Shown here: one piece after another, positions 1 through 6,571 of the stretch
Position numbering within the stretch: position 1 is the first letter of the stretch
How the letters are laid out: the number at the start of each line of letters is the position of its first letter
Assembly (NCBI GenBank): GCA_016839955.1
Contig: JAEOTI010000715.1
Span: 1 to 6,871, forward strand
Source: Candidatus Hodarchaeota archaeon
GTDB lineage: Archaea > Asgardarchaeota > Heimdallarchaeia > Hodarchaeales > YT1-057
Length of the DNA stretch: 6,871 bases
Direction of reading: 5' to 3'
Program-made: the position numbers and the translations under genes
Notes under the pieces: generated by a model
What the model was told of the DNA's origin: nothing
Database searches by the model: none
What the model saw: only the letters and a program-made list of their open reading frames with translations

Positions 1-250
1 GCATCGCTTTCAGATTTTTAGTTGCTCCCAACACCCAGTTGTCCGATTTATTATCGTTCTTCTCGCATTTTGGTTATGTAATTTCTGGGCCTACTTTAAA
101 GCGCCGCTTAACCTCTTAAAGTCAACTAGTCGTAGGTGTCGGGTGGATTTTGTCTATACTGCAAATGATTTTTGTGAATTTCTCCGTACATCATGGGATC
201 GGGCGCTATTTAACGGACAAGGGGTATTTTCGAGGAGGTGATGCGAAGTA
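1..250 (-). pseudogene. Degenerate coding remnant
   Basis: No intact gene is visible, but one minus-strand frame reads like decayed protein. It ends a stretch with SARSHDVRRNSQKSFAV at a TAG (154-156), continues 20 codons (including TKSTRHLRLVDFKRL) to a second TAG (91-93), then runs to a TGA (10-12). A second minus frame is open from about 72 to the left edge and contains NWVLGATKNLKAM. Base composition is clearly higher in GC (about 43%) than the genes to the right (about 30%). The wording resembles repeated small hypothetical fragments I associate with Leptospira genomes, which is memory and not a search. It could be the tail of an old mobile or cassette-like segment. The exact limits are uncertain. 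Confidence 0.35.
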
Positions 251-359
251 CTGCAGCCTTTGACGAAAATTATTAAATAAAAAAAATATAAAGCAATATT
301 ATTAAAACTCCTATTTTGAGTTATCCTCACAATTCCTAATTTTATTGGGGGCATTGTTG

Positions 360-1340
360 ATGACAATAGAAAATTCAGAAGTTGTAGGATTTAGAATACA
401 GAAGTTTAATAAGTTAAGCCCAGTAATGGCTGTTCTAGTTATTATTTCATTATTATTAAGTTATTTTGGATTAGGATTTTTCTTCTTTGTCCTAGCCATA
501 CCTTTTCTACTTGCTCCTAAGCTATATACGGAGAGACCTATAAAAAAAATATCAATTTGGATGTTAAAATTATCCTCACAGCGATTAAAAATTTTTCAGC
601 TGATACCGTTCATTTCTCTAACTGGATTATGGTTTATTGAAGCTAATTCAGAAGAGATTAAATTTGATGGAACTGTTGATCTTCTAAAATTTATAAAATC
701 GCATTGGTTTGAATTTTTTATTATCTTCCCAGGTATGTTAGCATTTAGCTTAAGAATCGCTAAATTTATTGAAGTAGAAGTACTAAATATTACAAATACT
801 ACTCAAGAATATTTCGTAGGATTAACTTTATGGGGATCTGGTATAGCGTTTTTATGGTTACCAATAGGACTAATTTTCTATTTTACATGGATTTGGGTTT
901 GGGAAGATGCAGAATTGAAAATATTATCTCTAAAAAAGAGCTCTAAAGGAACATCCTCCATTAGGAAATTTGAGGACAAAGTTTCAGAAATGTGGCCTGC
1001 TTCTACTTCAGTAAAGAAATTTATTGGATTATTTGCTGGTTTCTCTGCAATAACATGGTTAGCTGAAAATTTTGCATTGGAAATAGCTGGAAGTGTCTCT
1101 TATACAGGTTTTGATTTTTATGGCTATTTAATTGGTTTGATCATTGCCTTAATTGTATTTATAACAGGTCCAAGCATATTTATGGGAGTAATGTACTATC
1201 GTTCTGGATCACATGAGATATTAGTGAATAATCTTCGAAATTATATAAATAATGAAATAAATACCCCTAAGATAACAAAATCTGAAATTAAGATTAAAAT
1301 TGGCAAATGTAAGTTTATTCCAGTAAATTCTATTGAATAA
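360..1340 (+). CDS. Polytopic membrane protein, function unknown
   Basis: A 326-residue protein I do not recognise. The chosen start is ATG 360, because GGGGG at 347-351 lies 8 nt upstream as a Shine-Dalgarno site; an in-frame TTG at 345 would place that site inside the gene. Hydrophobic segments lie at about residues 19-38, 39-56, 116-132, 152-181 (aromatic-rich, with several Trp), 221-236 and 255-280, with a weaker one near 80-93. This makes an inner-membrane protein with about six helices. A basic loop (about 190-220) and a lysine-rich polar tail (about 300-326) are probably cytoplasmic. No catalytic motif or signal peptide is evident. It converges on the TIR gene and is separated from it by a long inverted repeat, so it is not in the same operon. 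A role in the neighbouring putative defence island is possible only by location. Confidence 0.85.
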   Translation: MTIENSEVVGFRIQKFNKLSPVMAVLVIISLLLSYFGLGFFFFVLAIPFLLAPKLYTERPIKKISIWMLKLSSQRLKIFQLIPFISLTGLWFIEANSEEIKFDGTVDLLKFIKSHWFEFFIIFPGMLAFSLRIAKFIEVEVLNITNTTQEYFVGLTLWGSGIAFLWLPIGLIFYFTWIWVWEDAELKILSLKKSSKGTSSIRKFEDKVSEMWPASTSVKKFIGLFAGFSAITWLAENFALEIAGSVSYTGFDFYGYLIGLIIALIVFITGPSIFMGVMYYRSGSHEILVNNLRNYINNEINTPKITKSEIKIKIGKCKFIPVNSIE

Positions 1341-1374
1341 TAAAAGAGAGAAGATACTTAATATATTATCAACC

Positions 1375-1501
1375 CATTATACTTCAAAAGTTAGATTTCC
1401 CTCAAGCTGATTTCATTTCTTCTTATTCATATCTGGCTGGTTTGACGACGTTAGAATACAAGAAATGAAATATATTGATTTATTATCAACGTAGTATAAT
1501 G
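1375..1501. repeat. Long imperfect inverted repeat between convergent genes
   Basis: Nested complementary blocks fold this stretch into one long hairpin. The outer block is CATTATACT (1375-1383) with AGTATAATG (1493-1501). Next is GTTAGAT (1390-1396) with ATCAAC (1485-1490), one base bulged. The inner block is ATTTCATTTCTT (1410-1421) with AAGAAATGAAAT (1460-1471), 12 perfect pairs. The apical block is TATTC (1424-1428) with GAATA (1454-1458). The spacers between the middle and inner blocks are 13 nt on both sides. The right edge abuts the TAA of the minus-strand TIR gene. A direct repeat TATTATCAAC occurs at 1364-1373 and 1481-1490. It may act as a two-way transcription barrier, although there is no U-tract, or be the remnant of a small palindromic element. 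Confidence 0.7.
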
Positions 1502-1502
1502 A

Positions 1503-1913
1503 TTAATTACAAGGGATTCTCTGGACTATTTCACCTACAATAAGTGAAGGATCATGTTCCAAAGGAATAAAATATTTATACGAACCAACTTCAGATGGAG
1601 CACCTCCCGTTCGATGTGAAAGATATATACCAAACACATACCATGGTTGAGATTTCGCGTACATTATTTCACGTTTAAGCGCTTGCCTTGGAGTATGAGT
1701 TGTATCGCCTATTAATAATATCAAAGCGTCTCACTCTCTCAATTTAGGTTTTAGTAATTTAATCCAATAATATTTAAATCCTTTATCTCTTAGGTCTCCA
1801 TCATCAATATCATCAATGAAATCATGACAAAAATCGCTTGTATATAACTCTCCTTCTGCTTCTCTTACTCGACTCCTATCTTGACTTCGATAACTAACAT
1901 AAAGATTGACCAC
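1503..1913 (-). pseudogene. TIR-like (MTH538/ThsB type) protein interrupted by an in-frame stop
   Basis: One frame of 136 codons runs from GTG 1913 to TAA 1503 and is broken only by TGA at 1731-1733 (codon 61). The start is supported by GGAGGTGA (1930-1923), 9 nt upstream; an in-frame TGA at 1925-1923 excludes a longer start. The first strand VNLYVSYRSQDR matches the opening strand of TIR-like domains. After the stop comes DALILLIGDTTH, then a helix RQALKREIMYA whose Glu (codon 82) sits where TIR NADases carry the catalytic Glu. Homologous positions in the intact copy at 2721-3113 read ADILIILLGKNTH and EID, so the two are paralogues. A codon such as TCA or CGA probably became TGA. As written, the product lacks the catalytic half; restart at TTG 1724 would give an unlikely 73-residue fragment. 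Lies 50 nt downstream of a small membrane protein gene, probably co-transcribed. Confidence 0.8.
1800..1817. repeat. Tandem 9-bp direct repeat within the TIR pseudogene
   Basis: ATCATCAAT occurs twice back to back (1800-1808 and 1809-1817). Because the unit is 9 bp it keeps the frame and encodes the acidic repeat in FIDDIDDGD of the interrupted TIR-like protein. It may be a small duplication by slippage. Confidence 0.6.
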
Positions 1914-1963
1914 CTCTGAAATTCACCTCCATCTTGGAATGTTGTTATCTTATTATGGTAAAT

Positions 1964-2401
1964 CTAAGAAGTTCCAGATTGGACAACTAAAATGGCGAAT
2001 GAATAAGCAATTACTAACAAAAAAATTGAACCATAAAACAATAGTAATGTTTGTGATATCATAGTCTTAGGGATACTGTCAACACTATCTTTGAACCGAT
2101 CTGTATTCATATCCAGAATCTTCTCAGTTGATTTAGGACGATTGGTTATTACCCATTCATATAACTTTCGATACAACCTTTCTTGTTTTAAGAAAAAGGC
2201 GTCAAGTATCCAAAATACAATTAAGGGAATGAACGAGATTAATACCATTAAGTCATTTGTCTTTAATAGTAAACTAGCAACGACAAGTGTAATGGTCCAG
2301 CCTTTAATCAGGAAGGAATTATGTGCCATTCTTTTAATTATATCTTGAATAATTTCAACTTCTTTCAGAAAGATCGCTTCATATTCTAATTTATTTGTCA
2401 A
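1964..2401 (-). CDS. Small multi-helix membrane protein paired with TIR-like gene
   Basis: A 145-residue protein. The TTG start at 2401 is preceded by GGAGG (2415-2411) with a 9-nt spacer. A short charged N-terminal helix (1-28) contains IIQDIIKRMAHNSFLIKGW. It is followed by membrane helices at about 34-48 and 50-69, the motif FWILDAFFLKQERLYRKLY, a polar stretch (about 82-112), and a third helix (116-140). The RMA.NSF..KGW and FW.LDAFFL.QER patterns resemble a widespread uncharacterised family, loosely like SLATT proteins, that I recall seeing next to TIR-like genes; this is memory, not a search. SLATT-type proteins are proposed membrane effectors opened by nucleotide signals. By analogy this could respond to a product of the neighbouring TIR enzyme, but that is inference. 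It is the first gene of a two-gene minus-strand unit ending in the damaged TIR gene. Confidence 0.82.
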   Translation of the reverse strand: MTNKLEYEAIFLKEVEIIQDIIKRMAHNSFLIKGWTITLVVASLLLKTNDLMVLISFIPLIVFWILDAFFLKQERLYRKLYEWVITNRPKSTEKILDMNTDRFKDSVDSIPKTMISQTLLLFYGSIFLLVIAYSFAILVVQSGTS

Positions 2402-2720
2402 AAAACAAGTCCTCCACTTATCAAATTTTAAAGTTACAGTCTAGGTTATATTCACTATAAAATCAAACTTTCTCCAATATATGTTTTTGCATTGTGAAAC
2501 ATGACTTTATGGAAATTTATTTCCAATTGCTTAATCATTGAATATTCTAGAGCAAAAATACAAACGAAAATTGCATTTTTTTTGTCCCTAATACTTTTTA
2601 AATTATGAACTTGGTGTTCGAACATGATTATCCTTAAGAGGATAGAACTATAATTTTAGACTGTCCTTTGGGTGATTGGGTCAAGTAAGCTCATCAAAAT
2701 AGATGAAAGAGGTGGTAAAA
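2402..2720. promoter_or_regulatory. Divergent control region between the two TIR units
   Basis: About 320 nt without a convincing gene separate the minus-strand membrane/TIR pair from the plus-strand TIR gene, so it should hold promoters for both directions. On the plus side TATAAT (2649-2654) is a perfect -10 hexamer with no good -35. Just upstream sits the inverted repeat TATCCT-TAAG-AGGATA (2629-2644). A second inverted repeat TGGAAAT-TT-ATTTCCA lies at 2510-2525. No clear minus-strand promoter hexamers could be paired, though TATAGT- and TATAAC-like boxes occur near 2440-2460 on that strand. AGAGGTGG (2708-2715) is the ribosome-binding site for the TIR gene. Confidence 0.4.
2629..2644. 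promoter_or_regulatory. Inverted repeat adjoining a TATAAT box (possible operator)
   Basis: The arms TATCCT and AGGATA flank the centre TAAG, ending 4 bp before TATAAT (2649-2654). The repeat therefore covers the expected -35 region of the plus-strand TIR gene. It could be a repressor or activator site. No regulator gene is present in the window. Confidence 0.4.
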
Positions 2721-3113
2721 ATGGTATTTGTCTATCCATCATTTGCTAGTGACGATAGGGATTATCTAAACGCATTTACAGGTATGTTGGGAAATAAGAA
2801 TACTGCATTGAGTGGAACTCCCTTGGTCGAAAGGGAAAATTTGGCGAATGAGTCTGAATCTAAGATTAAAAGTCACTTAAGACCATTGATACAACAAGCT
2901 GATATTCTAATCATTCTTTTAGGTAAAAATACGCATGCACGACGGTGGGTGGATTATGAAATTGATGTTGCGGAAAGTACAAAAATTCCAATTGTTGCTG
3001 TAACATTACCAATAGATAATCCTGGAGGATTACCGAAAAAATTGAAAGATAGAGTTGAAGTCGTATCTTGGGATCCTAGCTCAATCCAAAGTGTAATAGA
3101 TAGATATACATAA
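2721..3113 (+). CDS. TIR-like domain protein (ThsB/MTH538 type)
   Basis: A 130-residue single-domain protein starting at ATG 2721, preceded by AGAGGTGG (2708-2715, spacer 5 nt). An in-frame ATG at 2703 lacks such a site. Strand 1 is VFVYPSF, followed by the acidic ASDDRDY. The core ADILIILLGKNTH (60-72) leads into ARRWVDYEID, with Glu80 where TIR NADases carry their catalytic glutamate. The next strand is IPIVAVTL (89-96), and the chain ends in a short helix. The LLGKNTHARRWVDYEI signature is shared with ThsB of Thoeris and the DUF1863 family. ThsB-type proteins turn NAD into a small signal that activates a partner effector during phage infection. The partner here is not proven; candidates are the divergently encoded membrane protein and the downstream MBL and HD genes. 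The gene is intact, unlike its paralogue at 1503-1913. Confidence 0.85.
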   Translation: MVFVYPSFASDDRDYLNAFTGMLGNKNTALSGTPLVERENLANESESKIKSHLRPLIQQADILIILLGKNTHARRWVDYEIDVAESTKIPIVAVTLPIDNPGGLPKKLKDRVEVVSWDPSSIQSVIDRYT

Positions 3114-3172
3114 TTCCACAACGCAATCTACTCCAAAAATGGTTTTGAATAGTTTTAGAAGAAGCAAGTTAG

Positions 3173-3186
3173 TATCTTTAAAGATA
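3173..3186. promoter_or_regulatory. Perfect 14-bp palindrome before the MBL gene
   Basis: TATCTTTAAAGATA is fully self-complementary and lies in the 106-nt gap between the TIR and MBL genes, 34 nt before the MBL start. It may be a binding site for a dimeric regulator or a weak hairpin. AT-rich DNA yields such palindromes by chance fairly often. Confidence 0.3.
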
Positions 3187-3219
3187 GTATAAATTCAATA
3201 TTCTAATTGAGGGATTTTT

Positions 3220-4041
3220 TTGAAGATCAGGGCCAGTGGAAGGTTTAATTTTCATAACGTGGGACAGGGATTGTTTTATACTGGAAATATAAAACATGAA
3301 AACTTTGAATTTAATTTTATATATGATTGTGGTGTTAGCAGAAATTCAACAAGTTATTTAAATCCCGCAATCTCAAATTATAAGTTAAAAATATTACGTA
3401 ATAACAAAATAAATCTATTAATCTTATCTCATCTTCATGAAGATCATGTATCTGGAGTAGATAGATTTCTTGGCAATAATAAAAAAAATTGTGTTGTTGA
3501 AACCGTAGTATTACCATATTTTACTCCTTTAGAGAGATTGTTAATCTCTCTGAAAGAAACATCATCTCACTCAGGTTATTTCAGAAGATATTTTGACTTT
3601 TTGAGAGATCCAGTTGAATATTTATTTAAAAAAGGTGTTAGGAAGATTTATCTAGTTATAGGTGATAAGGAGCTTAAAAAGGGTGAGAATGTTGAAGCTA
3701 GAAATTTTCCAAATAATGAGAGTATTATTAATGAACTTTTAGCTAAAGATCCTAATTGGCATGACAGGTTACAATCACAAGAATTGAGTATTCTAAGTCA
3801 TCACTCTTTCATCAGACCAATAAATTATTGGCAATTCAACTTCTTCGTGTTACCAGTACAGCAAATATGTCTGGAGATGTTTTATAAATGTTTAGAACGA
3901 TCAAGAATTGTTCCTTTAAATCAAAATCAGATCAAAGCAGCGATAATTGATCACAATCAGCGAAGAACTTTAAGGAATTGTTATAAAAATTTAAATCATA
4001 ATATAAATCAGACTTCAATGATCCTTTCCATTTTCCCTTGA
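3220..4041 (+). CDS. ComEC-type metallo-beta-lactamase-fold hydrolase, N-terminal portion
   Basis: 273 codons from TTG 3220, with TGAGGG (3208-3213) 6 nt upstream. The N-terminus FHNVGQGLFYTGNI and then FNFIYDCG are the usual opening strands of ComEC/Rec2-like MBL proteins. The zinc motif SHLHEDHVSG puts HxHxDH at residues 71-76. LPYFTPLERLL (98-108) follows. A helical insert (about 115-255) leads to NQTSMILSI (263-271), the strand that normally precedes the second half of the fold. Translation then stops at TGA 4039-4041, before the remaining metal ligands, which continue one frame back in the next entry. Alone this half should be inactive. MBL proteins of this type include nucleases and phosphodiesterases; the substrate here is unknown. 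The downstream position after the TIR gene suggests co-expression. Confidence 0.82.
   Translation: MKIRASGRFNFHNVGQGLFYTGNIKHENFEFNFIYDCGVSRNSTSYLNPAISNYKLKILRNNKINLLILSHLHEDHVSGVDRFLGNNKKNCVVETVVLPYFTPLERLLISLKETSSHSGYFRRYFDFLRDPVEYLFKKGVRKIYLVIGDKELKKGENVEARNFPNNESIINELLAKDPNWHDRLQSQELSILSHHSFIRPINYWQFNFFVLPVQQICLEMFYKCLERSRIVPLNQNQIKAAIIDHNQRRTLRNCYKNLNHNINQTSMILSIFP
4032..4041 (+). other. Frame junction: TTTCCCT heptamer followed by TGA
   Basis: In the upstream frame the codons read T TTC CCT TGA. The heptamer TTTCCCT (4032-4038) fits the X XXY YYZ form of -1 slippage sites, and the stop follows at once. A -1 shift gives TTT CCC TTG and enters the downstream frame, joining SIFP to LNVESLN. 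CCC is not a typical efficient slippery second triplet, so a one-base deletion in the T or C run is equally likely. The TTGA overlap (4038-4041) could also allow re-initiation. Confidence 0.55.
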
Positions 4042-4514
4042 ATGTGGAATCTTTAAATGCAGTATTGTCTTTGAATCCCTCTCTACTTACTCCAACAGAA
4101 CGAGATTTGGAATTTTATCAAGATCAATCTTTATCAAATCAAGATATTAAAGGAAGAAATTTGGGACAATTTTTGACTGGTGATATAAATCTAGGATTCT
4201 CAAGAAACCTTCCAGCACCAGTTTATCATTTAATAGATAATCATTTTAGGCACTTAAGGCATAGAACGATTGTGGGATTGATTCCCCATCATGGTGCTAG
4301 GAGTTATTGGACTTCACGTATTTTTGAAACACAATTTACCCCTGAATATTGGGTTGCTTGTGCACTATTCCCAAGAAATCAATACAATCACCCAAATTTG
4401 AATGTAATAAATGATATATTACAAAGAAATCAATTTTCTTATTGGTGTCATCAGAATAGAGCAGTTTGTATTGAAGCCAACATTAGATTTCAAGATATTT
4501 CAATAGTGAATTAA
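4038..4514 (+). CDS. ComEC-type metallo-beta-lactamase-fold hydrolase, C-terminal portion
   Basis: 158 codons, drawn from TTG 4038, which overlaps the previous stop as TTGA. There is no purine-rich ribosome-binding site, so independent initiation is doubtful; the frame is open back to 4002. It carries the missing half of the MBL fold: FLTGDI (45-50, the bridging Asp), VGLIPHHGARSYW (79-91, His ligand) and YNHPNL (116-121, final His). The order matches ComEC-like proteins, so this and the 3220-4041 frame are two pieces of one protein of about 430 residues. Either a -1 ribosomal shift, a two-chain enzyme or a recent frameshift mutation explains the split. The region is otherwise free of stops and keeps its motifs, arguing that any mutation is recent or that recoding occurs. 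Confidence 0.78.
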   Translation: MNVESLNAVLSLNPSLLTPTERDLEFYQDQSLSNQDIKGRNLGQFLTGDINLGFSRNLPAPVYHLIDNHFRHLRHRTIVGLIPHHGARSYWTSRIFETQFTPEYWVACALFPRNQYNHPNLNVINDILQRNQFSYWCHQNRAVCIEANIRFQDISIVN

Positions 4515-4564
4515 ATATTATGCTTTTTAAGTAACGGAAAGGAATAAATAAACGCAATAATAAG

Positions 4565-4599
4565 CTAAATTTGAAGAATCTTTTGCTATTAAAATTTAG
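4565..4599. repeat. 8-bp inverted repeat between MBL and HD genes
   Basis: CTAAATTT (4565-4572) pairs with AAATTTAG (4592-4599) across a 19-nt loop in the 136-nt gap. There is no U-tract, so it is not a clear terminator. It could be a regulatory hairpin or chance in AT-rich DNA. Confidence 0.25.
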
Positions 4600-4650
4600 A
4601 CAGTTCGAGTTTGTTAAAAAATCATAAATAATTAATGGAGTCACTTCACG

Positions 4651-6504
4651 ATGGATAAGATAGAAAAACATTCACAATCCTTGATATATTCTAGTATTCG
4701 AGATCCAATTCATGGTAAAATTGGTTTAGAACCAATGCTAGCAAAATTAGTTATGACTCCTGAATTTCAAAGACTTAGAAGAATTAAACAACTAAGTTTC
4801 GGACAAATATGCTTTCCCTCGGCAAATCATACAAGATACGAACATTCACTTGGAACTCATCATCTCTGCAAACGAATAACAAACACATTAGAAATCGAAA
4901 ATAATGATAAAATTGATGTTCATATTGCAGCTCTTTTACATGACATAGGCCACTCTGCTTTTTCTCACTCTGTTGAAGAAATAATCAAACATCATTCTAC
5001 TTGGTTTCCGAAAAAAATCGATCATGAAATCATTACTGCAAAGGTAATAACGGAAAATTCAAAAGTGAGTGATGTCCTAGAAAGAAATGGTTTTAGTTTA
5101 AAACGACGAAAAAGGATTGCTTCTATCGCTACCAATATTAAAAATGGATTAAAAGACCGCGAACTCTTTCTTTCCGATATAATAACAGGAGAGTTCGGGT
5201 GTGATCGTATAGATTATCTTCTTCGTGATTCTCACCATGCAGGACTTCCGTATGGATTAGTTGAAGTTCACAACCTAATTGATTATCTTTCTAAAGTAGA
5301 TTTAGAAGGTCAAATTCGTCTTTCTGTGAAGTACGAGTTTAGTAGAGCAGGATTAGATGCAGTCTCGTACTTACTGATCGCTAGAAAACATCACTTTGCA
5401 AGTATTGTTCGACAACCTCGAATTCGTATGGCCAATCTCATGTTTGATCGTGCTCTTGAGAAATTTCTTTTAAAAAAGAATGACGAAGAAAAGTTTCTCT
5501 TTGTTTCTAAATTGTTTAGACAATATGATGATGAATCTCTTATGGCTATACTTACCTCTTCTGAAAGTTCCAAGGAATCAAAAAGATTAATTCTAGACTT
5601 GAAAAACGGAAAAATTATTGGAGATGCTCCAGAAACACGCTTGTACGTCTACTTGGATGATTTAGTCCCCCATTACAGATATTACCTTTTAATAATTAAT
5701 AATGATTCAGTAAAAAGAACGGTTTTTCTCTCTCATATTAAAAATAAAGCATTAAATAAAGGAAAGGAGAACGTTAAAGATCCTGTTGAGATTTTAACAG
5801 ATTTAGATGTTCCTCGTTATGGTGATATTCCTGTTGAGATGTTTCTTGATATAAAAGAGGAGAGTATCGTTCGAAGCCTTTTTACTTTTGACAAATCGAG
5901 GCTTATCTTGGATCTAGCTATCAGTGCTGGCTGTGCTGGCTGTCTTGCTATCTATTCTGAAAAGAAAATTCCTTCAAATTTTGAATTGCAAAAGTTTGTG
6001 GTATTTGCTAGACAGATTGTTCAATCCATGCGAGAGAGTTGCTTGATTCCTACAGACTTAATATTATTAGCCATTGAAACTGGTTCTCGAATATATGACA
6101 TAGATGAGCATAATATGGACTTTCGAGGAGTTCCCACTCTTCAAAGACTAATGAAGTTAATTAAAATTGGTCAAAAAGGTAATAAAACCGCGATCTATTC
6201 TCTTCAACCAATTGCTACAAATCCCGAGCTCCTTTATAACAGAAAACTCTATCAAGATCTTTTTCTACTTACTGGAATGGGTCTTGTTTCAATAACTCGT
6301 AAACCTTTGGGATTTGGAAAAGACAAGGTGCCTCAAAAAAACCTATACGAAAATGAAAATAAGATTCTGACCGTATTATCTCGTTTGGATTTCGCTTTGA
6401 CAAAGAACGGTCAAAATGTTGTCAAAGAAATATATGAACAAATAAACAAAAGTAAAGCTTATGAAAACTGTATTAAAAGACTGCAAACTTATATATGTGA
6501 ATGA
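4651..6504 (+). CDS. HD-domain phosphohydrolase (dGTPase/SAMHD1/YwfO-like)
   Basis: A 617-residue protein from ATG 4651 with TGGAG (4636-4640) 10 nt upstream. The N-terminus SIRDPIHGKIGLEP and PEFQRLRRIKQLS are typical of COG1078 HD phosphohydrolases. Likely metal ligands are His65 (RYEHSLGT), His97-Asp98 (ALLHDIGHSAFSH) and Asp185 (CDRIDYLLRDSHHAG). His125 in DHEIITA is a further conserved site. HD enzymes of this group hydrolyse dNTPs or related phosphates, and bacterial dNTPases can restrict phage by draining dNTPs. The catalytic core ends near residue 260; the remaining roughly 350 residues are soluble-looking and unassigned, possibly for oligomerisation or ligand control. All core motifs are intact. 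It lies 136 nt after the MBL gene in the same direction, so it may be co-transcribed or have its own promoter. The true substrate is unknown. Confidence 0.88.
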   Translation: MDKIEKHSQSLIYSSIRDPIHGKIGLEPMLAKLVMTPEFQRLRRIKQLSFGQICFPSANHTRYEHSLGTHHLCKRITNTLEIENNDKIDVHIAALLHDIGHSAFSHSVEEIIKHHSTWFPKKIDHEIITAKVITENSKVSDVLERNGFSLKRRKRIASIATNIKNGLKDRELFLSDIITGEFGCDRIDYLLRDSHHAGLPYGLVEVHNLIDYLSKVDLEGQIRLSVKYEFSRAGLDAVSYLLIARKHHFASIVRQPRIRMANLMFDRALEKFLLKKNDEEKFLFVSKLFRQYDDESLMAILTSSESSKESKRLILDLKNGKIIGDAPETRLYVYLDDLVPHYRYYLLIINNDSVKRTVFLSHIKNKALNKGKENVKDPVEILTDLDVPRYGDIPVEMFLDIKEESIVRSLFTFDKSRLILDLAISAGCAGCLAIYSEKKIPSNFELQKFVVFARQIVQSMRESCLIPTDLILLAIETGSRIYDIDEHNMDFRGVPTLQRLMKLIKIGQKGNKTAIYSLQPIATNPELLYNRKLYQDLFLLTGMGLVSITRKPLGFGKDKVPQKNLYENENKILTVLSRLDFALTKNGQNVVKEIYEQINKSKAYENCIKRLQTYICE

Positions 6505-6552
6505 CACTACTCCAATCTATAAATAAGTTTTAATTAATAGAAATTATGATAG

Positions 6553-6571
6553 ATTAATCTTTGCGATTAAT
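6553..6571. terminator. Weak hairpin downstream of the HD gene
   Basis: ATTAATC (6553-6559) and GATTAAT (6565-6571) flank the loop TTTGC. The stem is short and AT-rich and no T-run follows on the plus strand, so terminator function after the HD gene is only a possibility. Confidence 0.25.

Noticed and set aside
101..214. Motifs GCTTAAC and ATTTAAC resemble attC core boxes.
   Set aside because: Both are in the same orientation, with no complementary partner to form an attC hairpin.
154..366. A 70-codon minus-strand frame as a gene.
   Set aside because: It begins inside the leader of the membrane protein gene, lacks a good ribosome-binding site and crosses the AT-rich promoter-like region; only its end looks protein-like and is treated as a remnant.
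1390..1490. GTTAGAT and ATCAAC motifs in the long palindrome suggested an integron attC site.
   Set aside because: The order is GTT then AAC on both strands. attC requires RYYYAAC first and GTTRRRY last, and no integrase gene or cassette array is present.
1731..1733. TGA as a selenocysteine codon.
   Set aside because: No SECIS-like element is evident, and the site precedes a core strand where TIR proteins have no cysteine or selenocysteine.
2091..2348. An 85-codon plus-strand frame.
   Set aside because: It is antisense to the small membrane protein gene, which has clear motifs and a proper ribosome-binding site.
2501..2611. A 36-codon plus-strand frame from ATG 2501 with a hydrophobic end.
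   Set aside because: There is no ribosome-binding site, it lies in the divergent control region, and its length is expected by chance in AT-rich DNA.
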